A stretch of DNA of 64,000 nucleotides from Pseudomonas sp. ADAK13 (GCF_012935715.1 NZ_CP052860.1:3534001-3598000), one strand, 5' to 3'. Counted from the stretch's first letter, positions 27,913 through 38,753 are shown. The notes: a model not told the origin generated them from the letters alone. Translations and numbers: made by a program.

Positions 27913-28289
27913 GGTGTATCTCCTTGGACAAAGTTAACTGCGACTCAGGAAAAGCCCTGGCCGAGACTGAGTGCAAAGAGCAGGAAAAATTCTTGGAGAT
28001 GGTTGGATCGAAATTCAACATATCGTGTAGAGATTCTCAGTGACACAAGCAGCACAGTGGCGCCACCTTAACCCTTTTTCCGGAACGTGCCAATGGTATT
28101 TCCGAAGGTTTCTCTATTTTCGTGACTGGCGGCAGCCTGATACCGCACCAACGCCCCACAATTGAAGGTGCGCCCCGCCCAGCAGGGGCTGCGCGGCACC
28201 AAGAAAAACAGTCGCCCCTTTGAACCACGGGGCCAGCCCCGGTAAGATGCCCAACAGAATTTTTTCACCTCGCTATTCAGGACACCGCC
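27913..28289. other. Divergent region between the csp gene and dcd
   Basis: These 377 bp contain no credible gene. The left part (to about 28,075) is AT-richer and probably holds the csp 5' leader and promoter. The right part is GC-rich and contains a short inverted pair, CAGGGGCTGCGC with partners around 28,175-28,200. The dcd start at 28,290 has only a weak SD (AGGACACC). Confidence 0.5.
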
Positions 28290-28856
28290 ATGAGCATCAA
28301 ATCGGACAAGTGGATTCGCCGCATGGCGCAAGAGCACGGCATGATCGAGCCCTTCGTGGAGCGCCAGATGCGCGGTGAAGGCGCTGAGCGGCTGATCTCG
28401 TTCGGGGTTTCCAGCTACGGCTACGATGTGCGCTGCGCCGATGAGTTCAAGGTGTTCACCAACATCAACTCGGCGACCGTCGATCCGAAAAACTTCGACG
28501 AAAAAAGCTTTGTCGACGTTAAAAGCGACGTTTGCATCATTCCGCCAAACTCCTTTGCCCTGGCGCGCACCGTCGAGTTCTTCCGTATCCCGCGCAACGT
28601 CCTGACCATCTGCCTGGGCAAAAGCACCTACGCACGCTGCGGCATCATCGTCAACGTGACGCCGCTGGAGCCGGAGTGGGAAGGGCACGTGACCCTGGAG
28701 TTCTCCAACACCACCACCTTGCCGGCAAAAATCTACGCCAACGAAGGCGTGGCACAGATGCTGTTCTTCGAATCCGACGAAGAGTGCGAAGTGTCCTATA
28801 AAGACCGTGGCGGCAAGTATCAGGGCCAGCGCGGCGTCACTCTCCCACGCACCTGA
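28290..28856 (+). CDS. dcd: dCTP deaminase
   Basis: Dcd deaminates dCTP to dUTP, feeding dTMP synthesis. The 188-residue trimeric enzyme has SYGYDVRC near the N-terminus, [23 protein letters not shown] with the catalytic Glu, and the C-terminal nucleotide-binding tail ending around [13 protein letters not shown]. The apbC/mrp gene that often accompanies dcd in pseudomonads is not next to it here. Confidence 0.96.
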   Translation: MSIKSDKWIRRMAQEHGMIEPFVERQMRGEGAERLISFGVSSYGYDVRCADEFKVFTNINSATVDPKNFDEKSFVDVKSDVCIIPPNSFALARTVEFFRIPRNVLTICLGKSTYARCGIIVNVTPLEPEWEGHVTLEFSNTTTLPAKIYANEGVAQMLFFESDEECEVSYKDRGGKYQGQRGVTLPRT

Positions 28857-28963
28857 TCGAATCGTCTTACAGGCTAAGGGAATTTGTCAGCGGGCAGGCA
28901 CTCTATTGGGTGTACTGCCCCGACGCGTGCACAACGCGCCGGGCCACGCTTGAGGAGTCCCTT

Positions 28964-29167
28964 ATGAAGCTCGATCCGCGAATCAGCGCCGAACTCGCCC
29001 GGCTTGAACCCAATCAGATTGGTGTCATGGCCTGGTCCCTGATGGCCGATCCCGCCGCTGGCGGCATTCCCGGCCAGCCCGGCCCCGATGATCCCTGGCC
29101 CAACCAGCCTGAAGAACCCGGTGAGCCCACCCTCCCTGACGAACCGCCTCCCGCCCCCGTGGCCTGA
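28964..29167 (+). CDS. Small proline-rich protein of unknown function
   Basis: ATG 28964 has GAGGAG 8 bp upstream and opens a 67-residue frame. The first 30 residues (MKLDPRISAELARLEPNQ...) look helical. The second half is a low-complexity run of Pro, Glu, Gly and Asp ending PPPAPVA. There is no signal peptide or membrane segment. The good SD and its position between two convergent genes support it as real, but I do not recognise a function. Confidence 0.6.
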   Translation: MKLDPRISAELARLEPNQIGVMAWSLMADPAAGGIPGQPGPDDPWPNQPEEPGEPTLPDEPPPAPVA

Positions 29168-29198
29168 TTTCCTGCAGCCGTGCCTAATGGTCAGTGGC

Positions 29199-29855
29199 TC
29201 AACGCACTGGCCATACTTCATGGTCGCCGATCACAAAGACCTGGCTGTCTTCTTCCAGGGTGACTGAATAACCCCCTGTAAATGCGCCGAACGCCGGCAA
29301 AAGGCTGACCCGGGTTCCGAGCCGGAAGCACGGCAGGCGCAAGCTTTGCCGACCCTTGCCCCGCAGGCGATACACCGGGTGTACGTGCCCGGCCAGTACG
29401 TGGTGGCTGGCATGAGCGTCCGGTTCGTGCTGCAACGCAAACGGCCCCATCAGCAGGGGTTCGGTTACCACCTCAATGTTCAGGTCGCCAGGCGGGTCGC
29501 CAGCACGTTTGTCGTGGTTACCCCGAATCAGCGTCAGCGCCAGAGCTGAATGACGCTCCCGCCAGGCTCTCAGGGCGTTCAGGGTGCCGCTGGCGTGAGA
29601 GCCGGGCCCGTGGAGAAAGTCGCCGAGAAAGACTACCTGCTCGCACGAATAGGCTGCCAACAGCCGGTCCAGGCGTTGCAGATTGTCCGTCGTCGTGCCC
29701 TGCGGCACCGGCTGGCCCAGGCTGCGATAGGCCGACGCCTTGCCAAAATGCGCATCGGCGATCAGCAGGCACTTTCTCGCGGGCCAATACACCGCCTTGT
29801 CCGCCAGCAACCACAGCGCTTCGTCTGCCAGATGTATCGGGTAATGAGCCGGCAT
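29199..29855 (-). CDS. pdeM: Ligase-associated DNA damage response phosphoesterase PdeM
   Basis: This metallophosphoesterase of the calcineurin fold belongs to the four-gene DNA repair cluster Lhr-helicase/PdeM/ligase/exonuclease. In 218 residues the metal motifs appear in order: DAHFGK, GDFLHG, GNHDKR and GHVHP. It begins in the last base of the helicase gene, so the two are coupled. The ligase and exonuclease partners lie 6.5 kb away at 38.8-41.5 kb on the same strand. Confidence 0.9.
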   Translation of the reverse strand: MPAHYPIHLADEALWLLADKAVYWPARKCLLIADAHFGKASAYRSLGQPVPQGTTTDNLQRLDRLLAAYSCEQVVFLGDFLHGPGSHASGTLNALRAWRERHSALALTLIRGNHDKRAGDPPGDLNIEVVTEPLLMGPFALQHEPDAHASHHVLAGHVHPVYRLRGKGRQSLRLPCFRLGTRVSLLPAFGAFTGGYSVTLEEDSQVFVIGDHEVWPVR

Positions 29856-32332
29856 CAGTGCTTCCCGTTATCGGCGACTTTTTCCAGGTCCTTGACCATT
29901 CGTGCAATACGCTCCGAGAGTTTTTCCGAGCTGAGGCTTTCCCGAAAACGCTCCACCAGCAGTGGAAAGGCCAGTGGCGTAGGCCGTTTGATTGGATGCA
30001 GGTCCAGTTTCAACCCCGACAAGTGGCGCAACGTCTCTTCCAGCCGACGAATATCCAGTTCTTCGCGCAGGACTTCTTCCCCGGCTTGGGTCAGCAACAG
30101 GTTCTGCGGATCGTATTGCTTGAACACTTCAAAGAACAAACCGCTGGACGCCTGGACCTGGCGCGTACTTTTCGGTGCCCCGGGATAGCCGGCAAATACC
30201 AGCCCGGCGATGCGCGCGATCTCGCGAAAGCGTCGCAGCGCCAGTTCACCGGCATTCAGGCTGGCTGCCACGTCATCCAGCAGATGATCCGCACTCAGCA
30301 ATTCCCCGCTCAATAACGCAGGCCAATCCACCTCGGTCGCGCTCAGCAACTCCAGCCCATAGTCATTGACCGCAATCGAAAACGTCACCGCCTGCTGCCT
30401 ACTGACACGCCAGGCCAGCAGGCTCGCCAACCCCAGATGCACCTGGCGCCCGGCGAACGGATACAGAAACAGGTGCCAGCCTTCCCGGGACTTGAGCGCC
30501 TCGGCCAGCAAATGTTCACGGGTCGGCAGGCCCGACCAGCGCAGCTGGGTTTCCAGCAACGGTTGCACCGCCTGCATCTCCGGGCCGAGGAAATGCCCGT
30601 GGGCGGCCGCATCAAAGCGCTCGACCACTGCCTGGGCCAGCTCGTTGGAAAGTGGCATGCGCCCGCCGTTCCAGCGTGGTACGGCAGCTTTTTTCGCGGT
30701 ACTGCGCTTCACATAAGCGGTCATGTTTTCCACCCGCACCAATTCCAGCAAGCGCCCGGCGAACAGGAAGCCATCTCCCGGCTTCAACCGCGCAATAAAA
30801 CCTTCCTCGACACTGCCCAGGGTCTTGCCACCGCCGCCCTTGCTCCAGAATTTCAACTGGATGCTGGCATCGCTGACGATCGTCCCCACACTCATGCGAT
30901 GGCGCCGCGCCAGCCGGGCATCGGGGACGCGCCAGATGCCGTGCTCGTCCGGCTCGACCCGACGGTAATCCGGGTAGGCCGTCAGCGACAGCCCGCCATG
31001 GCGCACGAAACCCAGGGCCCAGGCCCAATCCTCGTCGCTCAGGTCGCGATAGGCCCAAGCGGTACGCACCTCCGCCAGCAGCTCATCCGGGACAAAGCCG
31101 CCGCCCAGGGCCATGCTCACCAGGTGCTGCACCAGCACATCCAAAGGCTTGTGCGGCGACTGGCGGGCCTCGATACGGCGTTCAGTGATGGCGTCCTGCG
31201 CGGCAGCGGCCTCCACCAGCTCCAGGCTGTGGGTTGGCACCAGCGTGACCCGCGACGGCCGGCCTGGCGCATGGCCGGAGCGCCCGGCGCGCTGCATCAG
31301 GCGCGCCACGCCCTTGGCCGAGCCAATCTGCAGCACCCGTTCCACCGGCAGAAAGTCCACCCCCAGGTCCAGGCTCGACGTACACACCACCGCCTTCAGT
31401 TGACCGTCCTTCAAGGCGCGCTCCACCCAGTCCCGGGTTTCGCGGGACAGCGAACCATGGTGCAGGGCAATCAACCCGGCCCAGTCGGGACGGGCGTCGA
31501 GCAACGCCTGGTACCAGATTTCCGATTGCGCGCGGGTGTTGGTAAACACCAGGCAACTGCTGCTGGCGTCGACCTCGGCCACCACTTGCGGCAGCATCTT
31601 CAGGCCGATATGGCCGGCCCAGGGAAATCGCTCGATCACCGGTGGCAACAGCGTATCGACCTGCAACCGCTTGGTGGTTTGCCCCTGCACGTTGATCCCG
31701 CCGCCCTGTGGGATCAACACCTCCAGCGCGTGGGCCTGGTTACCCAGGGTTGCGGAAATGCCCCATACAATCAGTTCGGGATGCCATTGCCGCAGGCGGG
31801 CGAGGGCGAGTTGTAGTTGCACGCCGCGTTTGTTGCCGATCAGTTCGTGCCATTCGTCCACTACCACCATGCGCAGATGGGACAGGCTGACCTCGCTGTC
31901 GGCGCGGGCGAGCATCAGCGTGAGGCTTTCCGGGGTGGTGATCAGGGTGGTGGGCAGGCGGCGGCTTTGTCGGGCGCGTTCGCTGCTGCTGGTGTCGCCG
32001 GTGCGCAGGCCGACGGTCCAGGGGATGTTCAGGGGTTGGAGCGGTGCTTCAAGGGCACGGGCGGTGTCGGCGGCCAGGGCGCGCATGGGGGTTATCCACA
32101 GGACCGTCAGCGGTTCGGCGGGGGCTTTGCGTTTGCGTGGAGTGGTTTCGGTGATGGCAAGGCGGTTGAGGGCGGCGAACCACAGTGCGTAGGTTTTCCC
32201 GGCGCCGGTGCTGGCGTGGAGCAGTCCCGACTGGCCTTCCTTGACTGCGTGCCATACGTCTTTCTGGAAGGCGAACGGTTTCCAGTTTTTGGCGGTGAAC
32301 CAGTCTTTGGCGAAGTTGCTGGATTTGGCCAT
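29855..32332 (-). CDS. Ligase-associated DEXH-box helicase (Lhr core type)
   Basis: This superfamily 2 helicase of 825 residues belongs to the Lhr-core family that travels with PdeM, LigC-type ligase and an MBL exonuclease. It shows Walker A ([11 protein letters not shown], about 40-50), a DEWH box (VVDEWHEL), motif IV-V ([25 protein letters not shown]) and motif VI (QRAGRSGH), then the winged-helix and Lhr-specific domains. It begins 60 bp from the left end of a long palindromic repeat, which now separates it from its likely original upstream neighbours. Confidence 0.92.
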   Translation of the reverse strand: MAKSSNFAKDWFTAKNWKPFAFQKDVWHAVKEGQSGLLHASTGAGKTYALWFAALNRLAITETTPRKRKAPAEPLTVLWITPMRALAADTARALEAPLQPLNIPWTVGLRTGDTSSSERARQSRRLPTTLITTPESLTLMLARADSEVSLSHLRMVVVDEWHELIGNKRGVQLQLALARLRQWHPELIVWGISATLGNQAHALEVLIPQGGGINVQGQTTKRLQVDTLLPPVIERFPWAGHIGLKMLPQVVAEVDASSSCLVFTNTRAQSEIWYQALLDARPDWAGLIALHHGSLSRETRDWVERALKDGQLKAVVCTSSLDLGVDFLPVERVLQIGSAKGVARLMQRAGRSGHAPGRPSRVTLVPTHSLELVEAAAAQDAITERRIEARQSPHKPLDVLVQHLVSMALGGGFVPDELLAEVRTAWAYRDLSDEDWAWALGFVRHGGLSLTAYPDYRRVEPDEHGIWRVPDARLARRHRMSVGTIVSDASIQLKFWSKGGGGKTLGSVEEGFIARLKPGDGFLFAGRLLELVRVENMTAYVKRSTAKKAAVPRWNGGRMPLSNELAQAVVERFDAAAHGHFLGPEMQAVQPLLETQLRWSGLPTREHLLAEALKSREGWHLFLYPFAGRQVHLGLASLLAWRVSRQQAVTFSIAVNDYGLELLSATEVDWPALLSGELLSADHLLDDVAASLNAGELALRRFREIARIAGLVFAGYPGAPKSTRQVQASSGLFFEVFKQYDPQNLLLTQAGEEVLREELDIRRLEETLRHLSGLKLDLHPIKRPTPLAFPLLVERFRESLSSEKLSERIARMVKDLEKVADNGKH

Positions 32333-32393
32333 GCTTGGGGCTCTGGGGGGGTATTTCAGAGACCTTTGTTGGGGGGGAAAGGTTTAACGAATA

Positions 32394-32725
32394 TTGGGGG
32401 GATATCCGTTGCTGCGGTAACGGCTACTTAGGGTTCCGCTCTTACAGCGGGTCACTTTGGAAAAGCCCCAAAGTAACCAAAGGGCTCTGCCCCGCCTGTC
32501 GGCACCTCGCCTAGGCTCGGCGTTCCCTCACTCCGGCATTGCTCCGCGGGCCGCCGCGACGGGGCGTCCCTGCCCCGTCGCGGCTAAACCGGCGTCCTGC
32601 CGGTTTACCCGCTCCTCAATCCCTGCGTTCGGCCTCGGGCTTATTGGGGCAGTCAGATCAAGATCAAAAGCAAGAGCACAGCGGCCTACAGGCCGGCTTG
32701 AGTGGTAGAAGCCAGATCAAAAGCG
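32394..32725. repeat. Left arm of a long palindromic intergenic element
   Basis: From GGGGGATATCCGTT at 32,396 this arm reads through GGGTTCCGCTCTTACAGCGG, a GGTTACTTT-type stretch, the GGCACCTCGC block and the CCGGCGTCCTGCCGGTTTA block, to GGCCGGCTTGAGTGG. The reverse complement of the same blocks, in reverse order, occurs at 32,905-33,120 and then, after an inserted IS110 element, at 34,234-34,366. Arms are about 330 bp with scattered mismatches. The start is 61 bp upstream of the helicase start codon. Confidence 0.85.
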
Positions 32726-32770
32726 AAAGCCAAAGCCAAAGCCAAAGCCAAAGCCAAAGCCAAAGCCAAA
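32726..32770 (+). repeat. AAAGCC hexanucleotide repeat (7.5 copies)
   Basis: Seven perfect copies of AAAGCC plus AAA form a microsatellite near the centre of the long palindrome. The opposite arm has a degenerate TTTTGCTTTTGC-type counterpart at 32,905-32,925, so the array probably grew from that arm's end by slippage. Confidence 0.95.
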
Positions 32771-32798
32771 TCTGAAACTGATGCAGCTCTGCTTTTCT

Positions 32799-32885
32799 GT
32801 GGGAGCTGGCTTGCCTGCGATGCAGACAACTCGGTTTTTCAGGTACACCGAGGCGATGCCATCGCAGGCAAGCCAGCTCCTACAG
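32799..32885. repeat. REP/BIME at the centre of the long palindrome
   Basis: GTGGGAGCTGGCTTGCCTGCGA faces TCGCAGGCAAGCCAGCTCC, with an inner CTCGGT/ACCGAG pair. It is the same family as the repeats at 9,480 and 47,123. It forms the apex of the larger palindromic element. Confidence 0.9.
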
Positions 32886-32904
32886 GGGATCGTGGCCGCT
32901 TTAG

Positions 32905-33120
32905 ATTTTGATTTTGCTTTTGCTTCACACCACTCAAGCCGGCCTGTAGGCCGCTGTGCTGTTGATCTGCTTTTGATCTTGATCTTAGGCGCCCCGTTAA
33001 ACCACGCTGGCCGAACGCAGGTAGTACGGAGCGGGTAAACCGGCAGGACGCCGGTTTAGCCGCGACGGGGCAGGGACGCCCCGTCGCGGCGGCCCGCGCA
33101 GTAGTACCGGAGTGAGCAAC
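32905..33120. repeat. Right arm of the palindrome, part proximal to the centre
   Basis: This is the inverted copy of 32,530-32,725: CACTCAAGCCGGCCTGTAGG, TTTTGATCTTGATCTTA, CGGGTAAACCGGCAGGACG and CGACGGGGCAGGGACG appear in reverse order. It breaks off after CCGGAGTGAGCAAC at 33,120, where the IS110 element begins. Confidence 0.85.
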
Positions 33121-33131
33121 CGTGTCGAAAT

Positions 33132-34233
<1,102 letters not shown>

Positions 34234-34366
34234 CACCGAGCCCAAGCGAGGTGCCGAGTGGTGGGGCAAGAGCCTTTTGGTTACTTTTGGGCTCCTTTCA
34301 AAAGTGAGCCGCTGTAAGAGCGGAACCCTAAGTGGCCGTTACCGAAATAACGGATATCCCCCCCAA
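34234..34366. repeat. Right arm of the palindrome, distal part
   Basis: From ACCGAGCCCAAGCGAGGTGCC through GGTTACTTTTGGGCTCC, AGCGGAACCCTAAGTGGCCG and CGGATATCCCCCC, this is the inverted counterpart of 32,394-32,520. It ends 3 bp before the stop of the ATPase gene. Confidence 0.85.
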
Positions 34367-34368
34367 CC

Positions 34369-35133
34369 CTACTTCAAATTCCCACTCAAAAACTGCTGCA
34401 ACCGCTCGCTCTTCGGATTACCCAGCACATCTTCCGGCGCACCCTGTTCCTCCACCAACCCCTTGTGCAAAAACAGCACCTGGCTCGACACCTTGCGGGC
34501 AAAGCTCATCTCATGGGTCACCATGATCATCGTCCGGCCTTCCTCAGCCAAACCCTGGATCACCTTCAACACCTCACCCACCAATTCCGGGTCCAGAGCC
34601 GAAGTCGGCTCGTCAAACAGCATCACCTCCGGCTCCATCGCCAGCGCCCGGGCAATCGCTACCCGCTGTTGCTGGCCACCCGACAAAAACGCCGGGTATT
34701 GACCCGCCACCCGCGCCGGCAGCCCAACCTTGTCCAGGTAACGACGAGCCCGGTCCTCGGCGTCCTTCTTGCTGCAACCCAGCACCCGGCGCGGCGCCAT
34801 GGTGATGTTCTCCAGCACACTCATGTGGCTCCACAAGTTGAAATGCTGAAACACCATCGCCAACCGCGTACGCAAGCGCTGCAACTCAGCGTCATCCGCC
34901 ACGCGCATCCCATGGCGGTCGCTGACCATACGAATCTGCTGGCCATCCAGCGTCATGGCCCCGTCGTTCGGCTGTTCAAGAAAGTTGATGCAGCGCAAAA
35001 ATGTGCTTTTGCCCGAGCCGCTGGCGCCGATCAAGCTGATCACATCACCGGTCTTGGCCTTGAGCGAGACACCTTTGAGCACTTCATTGTCGCCATAGCT
35101 TTTATGCAGGCCTTCAACGGTCAATTTGTACAT
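34369..35133 (-). CDS. Cationic amino-acid ABC transporter ATPase (HisP/AotP-like)
   Basis: Start ATG 35,133 (MYKLTVEGLHKSYG) gives 254 residues; the upstream extension lies in the preceding gene. Walker A is GASGSGKST, the signature LSGGQQQRVAIARAL, Walker B VMLFDEPTSALD, and the switch His is in MVTHEM. It is the closest in type to HisP/AotP polar amino-acid importers. It is the last gene of a five-gene operon (binding protein, two permeases, deacylase-like protein, ATPase) laid out as in aotJQMOP; the substrate is probably Arg/Lys/His/ornithine. Confidence 0.92.
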   Translation of the reverse strand: MYKLTVEGLHKSYGDNEVLKGVSLKAKTGDVISLIGASGSGKSTFLRCINFLEQPNDGAMTLDGQQIRMVSDRHGMRVADDAELQRLRTRLAMVFQHFNLWSHMSVLENITMAPRRVLGCSKKDAEDRARRYLDKVGLPARVAGQYPAFLSGGQQQRVAIARALAMEPEVMLFDEPTSALDPELVGEVLKVIQGLAEEGRTMIMVTHEMSFARKVSSQVLFLHKGLVEEQGAPEDVLGNPKSERLQQFLSGNLK

Positions 35134-35146
35134 GGGGCATGCATCC

Positions 35147-36265
35147 TCAAGGCGAAAGTAGGTAGCCGCTGCGATAGGCTTCAAGGCCTGCGACATGGGC
35201 GATGACCATCCCGGCAGTGGCCATGCGCCGCAGCGAACGGGCGTAAAGCAGGCCGGCATTGCGGCAATGCACCGGCGTTACGCGGTCAGAAATGGGGTCG
35301 ATGATTTCGGCGATCAGTTGCCCGGCCTCCACGTATTCCCCAGGCAGGGCGCTGAACACCAGCAAGCCGCCCATGGGCGTGGTCACCGGCTCGACGCCCG
35401 CCAGCGGTGTGGCGGGGTAGGGCAATTCCGGCAGCGGTGCAGGCTCGCCGCTGATCGCGCCGAAGTGAATCAGGTAATCGATGATCGCCTGGCAGTCGAG
35501 GCTGGCCAGGCCGTGGTTGACGTCGCCCTGGCCGCGCAACTCGACGGTCACCGAAAAACTGCCCATCGGGATCGGGAAGCGCTCGCCAAACCGCTGCTGC
35601 AATTGCCACCACACCAGGGTGAAACACTCATCGAACGACTGCCCGCCGGAGTCGGTGGCCAACAGGCTGGCTTCCGACCCGATATAGCGCGCCAACGGCT
35701 CCACCCGGGGCCAGGCCTCGGGGGTGGTGTACAGGTGCGCCACGGCTTCGAAGTCGCAGTGCAGGTCCAGCACCATGTCGGCATCACACGCCAGGCGTTG
35801 CAGCGTCAGGCGCTGGGATTCCAGTTGCGTGGCCGGTGTTTGTGCCGCAAGGGCCAGGGTCAGGGCATCGCGGATCAGCTCGACGTTGTGCTGTGGATCA
35901 TCCCCCAGCAGCTCTTCGACCTGATTACCCACGTCCTCGCTCAGGTCGACAAACAGGCGATTGAAGTTCTGCCCGCTTTCCAGCTCATAGCGGCCCAGGG
36001 GGATGTCCATCAACACCTGTTCCAGGCCGGTCGGGTTGGCGATGGGTACCAGCACGATCTCGCTGCGCAGGCGGCCGGCGGCGGCCAGTTGTGTCAGGCG
36101 CGCCTTGAGATGCCAGGCCACCAGCATGCCCGGCAATTCGTCGGCATGCAGCGACGACTGGATGTAGATCTTGCCTTCAGCCTGTTCCGGCCCGAAGTGA
36201 AAACTGTGGATTTGTCGCGCCGTGCCCGGCACCGGCGCCACAAGTGGATGAATCTGATGACGCAT
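35147..36265 (-). CDS. Succinylglutamate desuccinylase/aspartoacylase-family protein
   Basis: This 372-residue M14-type zinc hydrolase-like protein has the metal motif HADELPG (HxxE) near residue 40, a downstream VLDLHCD with the third ligand region, and a C-terminal beta domain. Family members remove acyl groups from amino acids. An equivalent gene (aotO) sits in the P. aeruginosa arginine/ornithine operon between permease and ATPase, just as here. It may deacylate imported acyl-amino acids, but this is not shown. Confidence 0.82.
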   Translation of the reverse strand: MRHQIHPLVAPVPGTARQIHSFHFGPEQAEGKIYIQSSLHADELPGMLVAWHLKARLTQLAAAGRLRSEIVLVPIANPTGLEQVLMDIPLGRYELESGQNFNRLFVDLSEDVGNQVEELLGDDPQHNVELIRDALTLALAAQTPATQLESQRLTLQRLACDADMVLDLHCDFEAVAHLYTTPEAWPRVEPLARYIGSEASLLATDSGGQSFDECFTLVWWQLQQRFGERFPIPMGSFSVTVELRGQGDVNHGLASLDCQAIIDYLIHFGAISGEPAPLPELPYPATPLAGVEPVTTPMGGLLVFSALPGEYVEAGQLIAEIIDPISDRVTPVHCRNAGLLYARSLRRMATAGMVIAHVAGLEAYRSGYLLSP

Positions 36266-36274
36266 GAAGGCTCC

Positions 36275-36985
36275 TTAGTGGCTGGGCCCGAGAAAGGCCA
36301 GCCAGCGGCGCTCCGCCAGACGAAACAGACCGACCAGGGCAAAGGTCACGGTCAGGTAGATCAGCGCAGCGATACCGAATGATTGAAACGTCATGTAGGT
36401 GGCCGAGTTGGCGTCCCGGGCGACTTTCAGGATATCCGGGATCGTCGCGGTGAAGGCCACCGTCGTCGAGTGCAGCATCAGGATGACTTCATTACTGTAG
36501 TACGGCAGCGAGCGACGCAGGGCCGACGGCATGATCACGTAGGCGTACAACTTCCAGCCGCTCAGGCCGTAGGCTTTCGCCGCTTCGACTTCGCCGTGGG
36601 CCATGCTGCGGATCGCCCCGGCGAAAATCTCCGTGGTGTAGGCGCAGGTGTTGAGGGCGAAGGCGAGAATCGTGCAGTTCATCGCATCCCGAAAGAACGC
36701 GTCCAGCACCGGCTGCGCGCGAACCGCCGCGATGCTGTAGATCCCGGTGTAGCAAATCAGCAACTGGATATACAGCGGCGTGCCGCGAAACAGGTAGGTG
36801 TAGAACTGCACCGGCCAGCGTACCCAGCGATTGCGCGACACCCGGGCAATGGACAGCGGGATCGATACCAAAAAACCGATGAAGATCGACGCGCTGAGCA
36901 GCCACATCGTCATGGCCAGCCCGGTAATGTGCTGGCCGTCGCTATAAAGGAAGGGGCGCCAGTATTGTTGAATCAGTTCGATCAT
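36275..36985 (-). CDS. Amino-acid ABC transporter permease (HisM-like)
   Basis: This 236-residue inner-membrane protein has about five membrane segments and the EAA-type loop (EVEAAKAYGLSGWKLYAYVIMPSALR) that docks on the ATPase. It overlaps the preceding permease gene by 4 bp, so both halves of the heterodimeric pore are co-made. By order and sequence it is HisM/AotM-like. Confidence 0.92.
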   Translation of the reverse strand: MIELIQQYWRPFLYSDGQHITGLAMTMWLLSASIFIGFLVSIPLSIARVSRNRWVRWPVQFYTYLFRGTPLYIQLLICYTGIYSIAAVRAQPVLDAFFRDAMNCTILAFALNTCAYTTEIFAGAIRSMAHGEVEAAKAYGLSGWKLYAYVIMPSALRRSLPYYSNEVILMLHSTTVAFTATIPDILKVARDANSATYMTFQSFGIAALIYLTVTFALVGLFRLAERRWLAFLGPSH

Positions 36986-37710
36986 CGCACTGCCTCCCGG
37001 GAGCCTGCGGAGTAGCGCCGTTCGAGGCGGCGCAGGACGAAGTTGGACGCGCTGGTGATCAACAGGTAGATAAACGCGGCGATCACCAGGAAATAGAACA
37101 GTTGATAAGTACTCTTGCCGGCATCCTGCGCAGCCTTGACCAGGTCGGCCAGGCCGATGATCGACACCAGTGCCGTGGCCTTGAGCATCACCATCCAGTT
37201 ATTGCCGATGCCCGGCAGGGCGAAACGCATCATCTGCGGGAAGGTCACGAAGCGAAACCGCTGGCCGCGCGTGAGCCCGTAGGCCGTAGCAGCCTCTAAT
37301 TGGCCACGGGGCACGGCGAGGATCGCGCCGCGAAAGGTCTCGGTGAAATACGCACCGTAGATAAAGCCCAGGGTGATGACCCCGGCGCTGAATGGGTCGA
37401 TCTCGATATAGTCCCATTCCATAAAGTCGGTAAAGCCGGTCAGCCAGATTTGCAGGCTGTAGAAAATCAGCAGCATCAGCACCAAGTCGGGCACGCCGCG
37501 AATCAAGGTGGTGTAGATCTGCGCGGGAATCCGCAGGAACGGCAAACTGGACAGTTTGGCGGTAGCCCCGAGCAAGCCCAGCAACACGCTGACGGCCAGG
37601 GAAAACACCGACAACTTGATGGTCATCCAGGTGCCTTGCAGCAACAGCGGGCCGAAACCCTTCAAGCTAAAGGCACTGAGCCCCAGGGTTTGCAAAAGAT
37701 CTTCGAACAT
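36982..37710 (-). CDS. Amino-acid ABC transporter permease (HisQ-like)
   Basis: This 242-residue permease of the HisMQ family has an N-terminal hydrophobic segment, the conserved TLIRGVPDLVLMLLIFY region, and the ATPase-docking loop QLEAATAYGLTRGQRFRFVTFPQMMR. It pairs with the HisM-like gene through a 4-bp overlap. A terminator-like hairpin separates it from the binding-protein gene upstream. Confidence 0.92.
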   Translation of the reverse strand: MFEDLLQTLGLSAFSLKGFGPLLLQGTWMTIKLSVFSLAVSVLLGLLGATAKLSSLPFLRIPAQIYTTLIRGVPDLVLMLLIFYSLQIWLTGFTDFMEWDYIEIDPFSAGVITLGFIYGAYFTETFRGAILAVPRGQLEAATAYGLTRGQRFRFVTFPQMMRFALPGIGNNWMVMLKATALVSIIGLADLVKAAQDAGKSTYQLFYFLVIAAFIYLLITSASNFVLRRLERRYSAGSREAVR

Positions 37711-37730
37711 AAATCAGGACCTATGGCGAT

Positions 37731-37759
37731 AAAAAAGCGCCCCTCCAGAGGAAGGGCGC
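37731..37759 (-). terminator. Intercistronic terminator-like hairpin after the binding-protein gene
   Basis: On the minus strand GGGCGC pairs with GCGCCC and runs into TTTTTT, starting about 9 bp after the binding-protein stop and ending about 20 bp before the HisQ-like start. Such partial terminators keep expression of the binding protein above that of the membrane components. Confidence 0.7.
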
Positions 37760-37767
37760 CCCAGGCA

Positions 37768-38547
37768 TTATTTGCCGCTGTACAGGTTCAGATCGCCAAA
37801 GTGTTTCTTCTGGATAGTGGCGTAGGTGCCATCATCGTGTAACGCTTTGATACCTTTATCCAACAAGGCCTTGAGGTCTTTGTTACCTTTTTTGATACCG
37901 ACCGCAGTTTTGGAGGGCAGCAGTGGGTCGTCGATGGCCTTGCTGACTTCGTAGTCAGCACCGGCTGGCGACTTCAAAAAGCCCAGTTCGGCTTGCAGCA
38001 TGTCCTGTACGGAAGCGTCCAGACGGCCGGACGTCAGGTCGGCATACACCTGGTCCTGGTTGGCGTAGGCCTTGGTGGTCACACCGGCCTTGTCCAGTAC
38101 GGCCTTGGCGTAGGCTTCCTGGATGGTGCCTTGCTCGTAGCCCACGCTTTTGCCCTTCAGGGACTCAGGCGTGGAGTAGTTCGCGCCTTTTTTGAACACC
38201 AGGGATGTAGGGCCGGAGAACAGCTCGTTGGAGAAGTCGATCGCCTTTTCACGGGCTGTGGTGACCGTCATGGACGAAATCACGCCATCAAACTTGTTGG
38301 CATTGAGGCCTGGAATCATGCCGTCGAAATCACTTTCGACCCATTTGCACTTGACCTTCAGCTCGGCACAGATGGCATTGCCCAGGTCGATATCGAAGCC
38401 CACCAGGCTGCCGTCAGCGGCTTTTGACTCAAACGGGGCGTAGGACGGATCGACACCAAAACGCAATTCCTTGTATTCCTTGGCCAGCGCGGAACCGGCG
38501 GCCATGCACAGAGCCAGTGCAGAAAGGGTCAGCAATGCTTTTTTCAT
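37768..38547 (-). CDS. Periplasmic amino-acid-binding protein (HisJ/LAO-like)
   Basis: ATG 38,547 (MKKALLTLSAL) gives 259 residues with a Sec signal peptide cut near ALA-KEY. The mature protein has FGVDPSYAPFE, LVGFDIDLGNAIC and SSMTVTTAREKAIDFSN. These are family 3 solute-binding motifs, with residues typical for cationic amino acids such as Arg, Lys, ornithine or His. It is the first gene of the transporter operon. Confidence 0.92.
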   Translation of the reverse strand: MKKALLTLSALALCMAAGSALAKEYKELRFGVDPSYAPFESKAADGSLVGFDIDLGNAICAELKVKCKWVESDFDGMIPGLNANKFDGVISSMTVTTAREKAIDFSNELFSGPTSLVFKKGANYSTPESLKGKSVGYEQGTIQEAYAKAVLDKAGVTTKAYANQDQVYADLTSGRLDASVQDMLQAELGFLKSPAGADYEVSKAIDDPLLPSKTAVGIKKGNKDLKALLDKGIKALHDDGTYATIQKKHFGDLNLYSGK

Positions 38548-38753
38548 TATGTAATCCCTGGAAACCAAGATAAGCGCTTGTGGCGCGGTTAGGACTGTTA
38601 CTGAACGGTGTCAGACCAGACTCAAGTAGCAATTTCTGCACCATAGTTCCGAATGGTCGTTTTAAAAGGTGGGATTAAGAAGTTGCGTGGGCAGGAAATG
38701 CCCGAAAATGGGCATGAAAAATTGAATGCACTAATGTGGGGCGGAACATTTCC

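Noticed and set aside
32726..32770. Short tandem repeat considered as CRISPR
   Set aside because: The units are 6 bp and contiguous without spacers, and there are no cas genes in the window.
32702..32911. Reading frame with a Lys-Ala repeat over the AAAGCC tract
   Set aside because: It is a microsatellite in an intergenic palindrome, with no ribosome-binding site and continuing into REP sequence.
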